Shown here piece by piece: positions 63,197 through 64,000 of a stretch of DNA of 64,000 bases; the first letter of the stretch is position 1; each line of letters opens with the position of its first letter. Source of the stretch: Paenibacillus radicis (ex Gao et al. 2016) (lineage in GTDB: Bacteria; Bacillota; Bacilli; Paenibacillales; Paenibacillaceae); assembly GCF_014641555.1 (NCBI RefSeq), contig NZ_BMHY01000001.1, positions 310,001 to 374,000 of the forward strand. The letters run 5' to 3'. A program made the translations under genes and the position numbers. Under the pieces are notes generated by a model. It made no database searches, had not been told where the DNA came from, and worked only from the letters and a program-made list of their open reading frames with translations.

Positions 63197-63237
63197 CGCA
63201 ATCACTCCTGTCACTTACAATCTGCTCTTTTAAAATA

Positions 63238-63251
63238 TTATAGTCATCATA
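63238..63251 (-). promoter_or_regulatory. Promoter/operator motif of the TetR gene
   Basis: On the minus strand this reads ATGATGACTATAAT, identical to the site at 61294. Its TATAAT serves as the -10 of the TetR gene. Confidence 0.6.
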
Positions 63252-63318
63252 ATAAAACCTGTCAATTTGTCCGGCTTGTTGCTGCAAGGGATAAGCGGGC
63301 TATTGACGATTTTAAAAT

Positions 63319-63332
63319 ATGATGATTATAAT
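63319..63332 (+). promoter_or_regulatory. Promoter/operator motif of the flavoprotein gene
   Basis: ATGATGATTATAAT differs at one base from the two other copies. A partial inverted copy (GGTCATAAT, 63341-63349) follows. The -10 TATAAT (63327-63332) is 38 bp before the start codon. Confidence 0.6.
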
Positions 63333-63369
63333 ATATTACGGTCATAATATTTTGAGGAGGAATCAGTTT

Positions 63370-64000
63370 ATGAGTCAGCATGAAACGATAGACAATCTGG
63401 TCATCGGTTCCGGCCCGGGAGGGTACGTTGCAGCGCTGCGCTCTGCGCAGCTTGGGATGAAGACAGCTGTAGTTGAGCGCAATCAGATTGGCGGAGTATG
63501 CACTCACGTGGGGTGCATTCCGTCTAAAGCATTAATCGCCGAATCACATCGTTATCAGCTGCTCAATCAACGGAACAACGCCAATGATTCGTTAATTTTC
63601 GAAAGTGCACAGGCTTTCAAGCAAGGGGTTGTGAACAAGCAAGCTGGAGGTGTACGATTTCTGCTGAAAAATGCCGGCGTACAAATTGTAGAGGGGGAAG
63701 CCAGCTTTATTGATGAGCATACGGCTCTCATTAAAGGAGCAGGTTCCGAGCAGTATATTTCATTCAAGAATGCCATATTGGCGACAGGCTCTCGTCCGAT
63801 TGAGCTGCCTGCTTTGCCATTCGGCGGCCGTATTCTCTCTTCTACGGAAGCTTTATCGCTGTCGCATATTCCAGGCAGCTTAATCATTATTGGCGGCGGA
63901 TATATTGGTGTAGAGCTGGGACAGATGTATGCCAAATTCGGAACAAAGGTGACGATTCTGGAGGGGGCCGAACAGGCGCTTCCAGGATTTGAGCCGGAGC
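63370..64000 (+). CDS. Dihydrolipoamide dehydrogenase-like flavoprotein disulfide reductase (3' cut by window)
   Basis: ATG 63370 follows GAGGAGGAATC; 210 residues are visible before the window ends. The FAD motif VIGSGPGGYVAALRSAQLG (about 12-30) and the redox-active disulfide GVCTHVGCIPSKAL (C45 and C50) identify a class-I pyridine nucleotide-disulfide oxidoreductase. The NAD-binding motif IIIGGGYIGVELGQMYAKFG starts near residue 177. The text is closest to Lpd of 2-oxoacid dehydrogenase complexes, but no other complex gene is visible. Its promoter shares a motif with a TetR gene and a pump gene, so a stress or detoxification role is possible. Confidence 0.9.
   Translation, partial: MSQHETIDNLVIGSGPGGYVAALRSAQLGMKTAVVERNQIGGVCTHVGCIPSKALIAESHRYQLLNQRNNANDSLIFESAQAFKQGVVNKQAGGVRFLLKNAGVQIVEGEASFIDEHTALIKGAGSEQYISFKNAILATGSRPIELPALPFGGRILSSTEALSLSHIPGSLIIIGGGYIGVELGQMYAKFGTKVTILEGAEQALPGFEPE

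Noticed and set aside
1-64000. Riboswitches, T-boxes, tRNA or rRNA genes
   Set aside because: I looked in the longer intergenic regions and saw no conserved riboswitch cores, tRNA-like folds or rRNA sequence. A covariance-model search could still find a divergent one.

Overview
The window looks like a chromosome segment of a Paenibacillus-type low-to-mid GC Gram-positive. The evidence is the abundance of carbohydrate ABC transporters with YesM/YesN-type two-component systems, lipoboxes on the solute-binding proteins, very large secreted proteins ending in three SLH domains, frequent GTG/TTG starts behind strong purine-rich Shine-Dalgarno (SD) sequences, and strong hairpin terminators. No rRNA, tRNA, CRISPR array, phage or intact transposase gene was seen.

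Region 1 (1-31.8 kb) is a glycan-use block made of three transport modules. Module A (1-10.3 kb) has permeases, an NHL-propeller/TPR membrane protein, a Yip1-like membrane protein, a secreted DUF5696-type protein and a membrane-anchored clan-D (GH27/GH36-like) glycosidase. Module B (10.4-19.8 kb) has a YesN/YesM pair, an LplB/LplC-type permease pair, a lipoprotein binding protein and a cytoplasmic GH101/GH129-like glycosidase. Module C (20.8-31.7 kb) has a divergent YesN/YesM pair, a binding lipoprotein, two permeases and a 1472-residue SLH-anchored beta-helix/discoidin protein. None of the three encodes its own ATPase; a shared MsmX-type ATPase elsewhere is the expected partner. A gene-free kilobase (19.8-20.8 kb) between B and C is filled with palindromic repeats.

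Region 2 (31.8-40.5 kb) has an MFS transporter with a convergent Lrp regulator, two decayed gene ends apparently fused by a deletion, a giant SLH protein carrying an extracellular DUF2252 (kinase-like) domain, a frameshifted HAD phosphatase, two small unknown exported or membrane proteins and a 5'-truncated Nudix gene.

Region 3 (40.5-50.4 kb) is a drug-handling block. A DHA2 efflux pump, a TetX-like flavin monooxygenase and a TetR repressor share the same paired operator. They are followed by small genes, an alpha/beta hydrolase, a GNAT acetyltransferase, a DrrAB-like ABC exporter and an unusual DUF3817-MFS fusion.

Region 4 (50.4-55.3 kb) is an iron-siderophore uptake locus: a Btr-like AraC regulator, a Fur box, a binding lipoprotein and two FecCD permeases, with no ATPase. 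Region 5 (55.4-64 kb) has more efflux and redox functions: a DHA2 pump, an Old Yellow Enzyme with an Lrp regulator, a BcrAB-like ABC exporter with an HxlR regulator, and an MFS pump, a TetR regulator and a dihydrolipoamide-dehydrogenase-like flavoprotein (cut by the window end) that share a 14-bp promoter motif.

Functional names rest on motif recognition by eye. Operators, promoters and glycan substrates are inferences.
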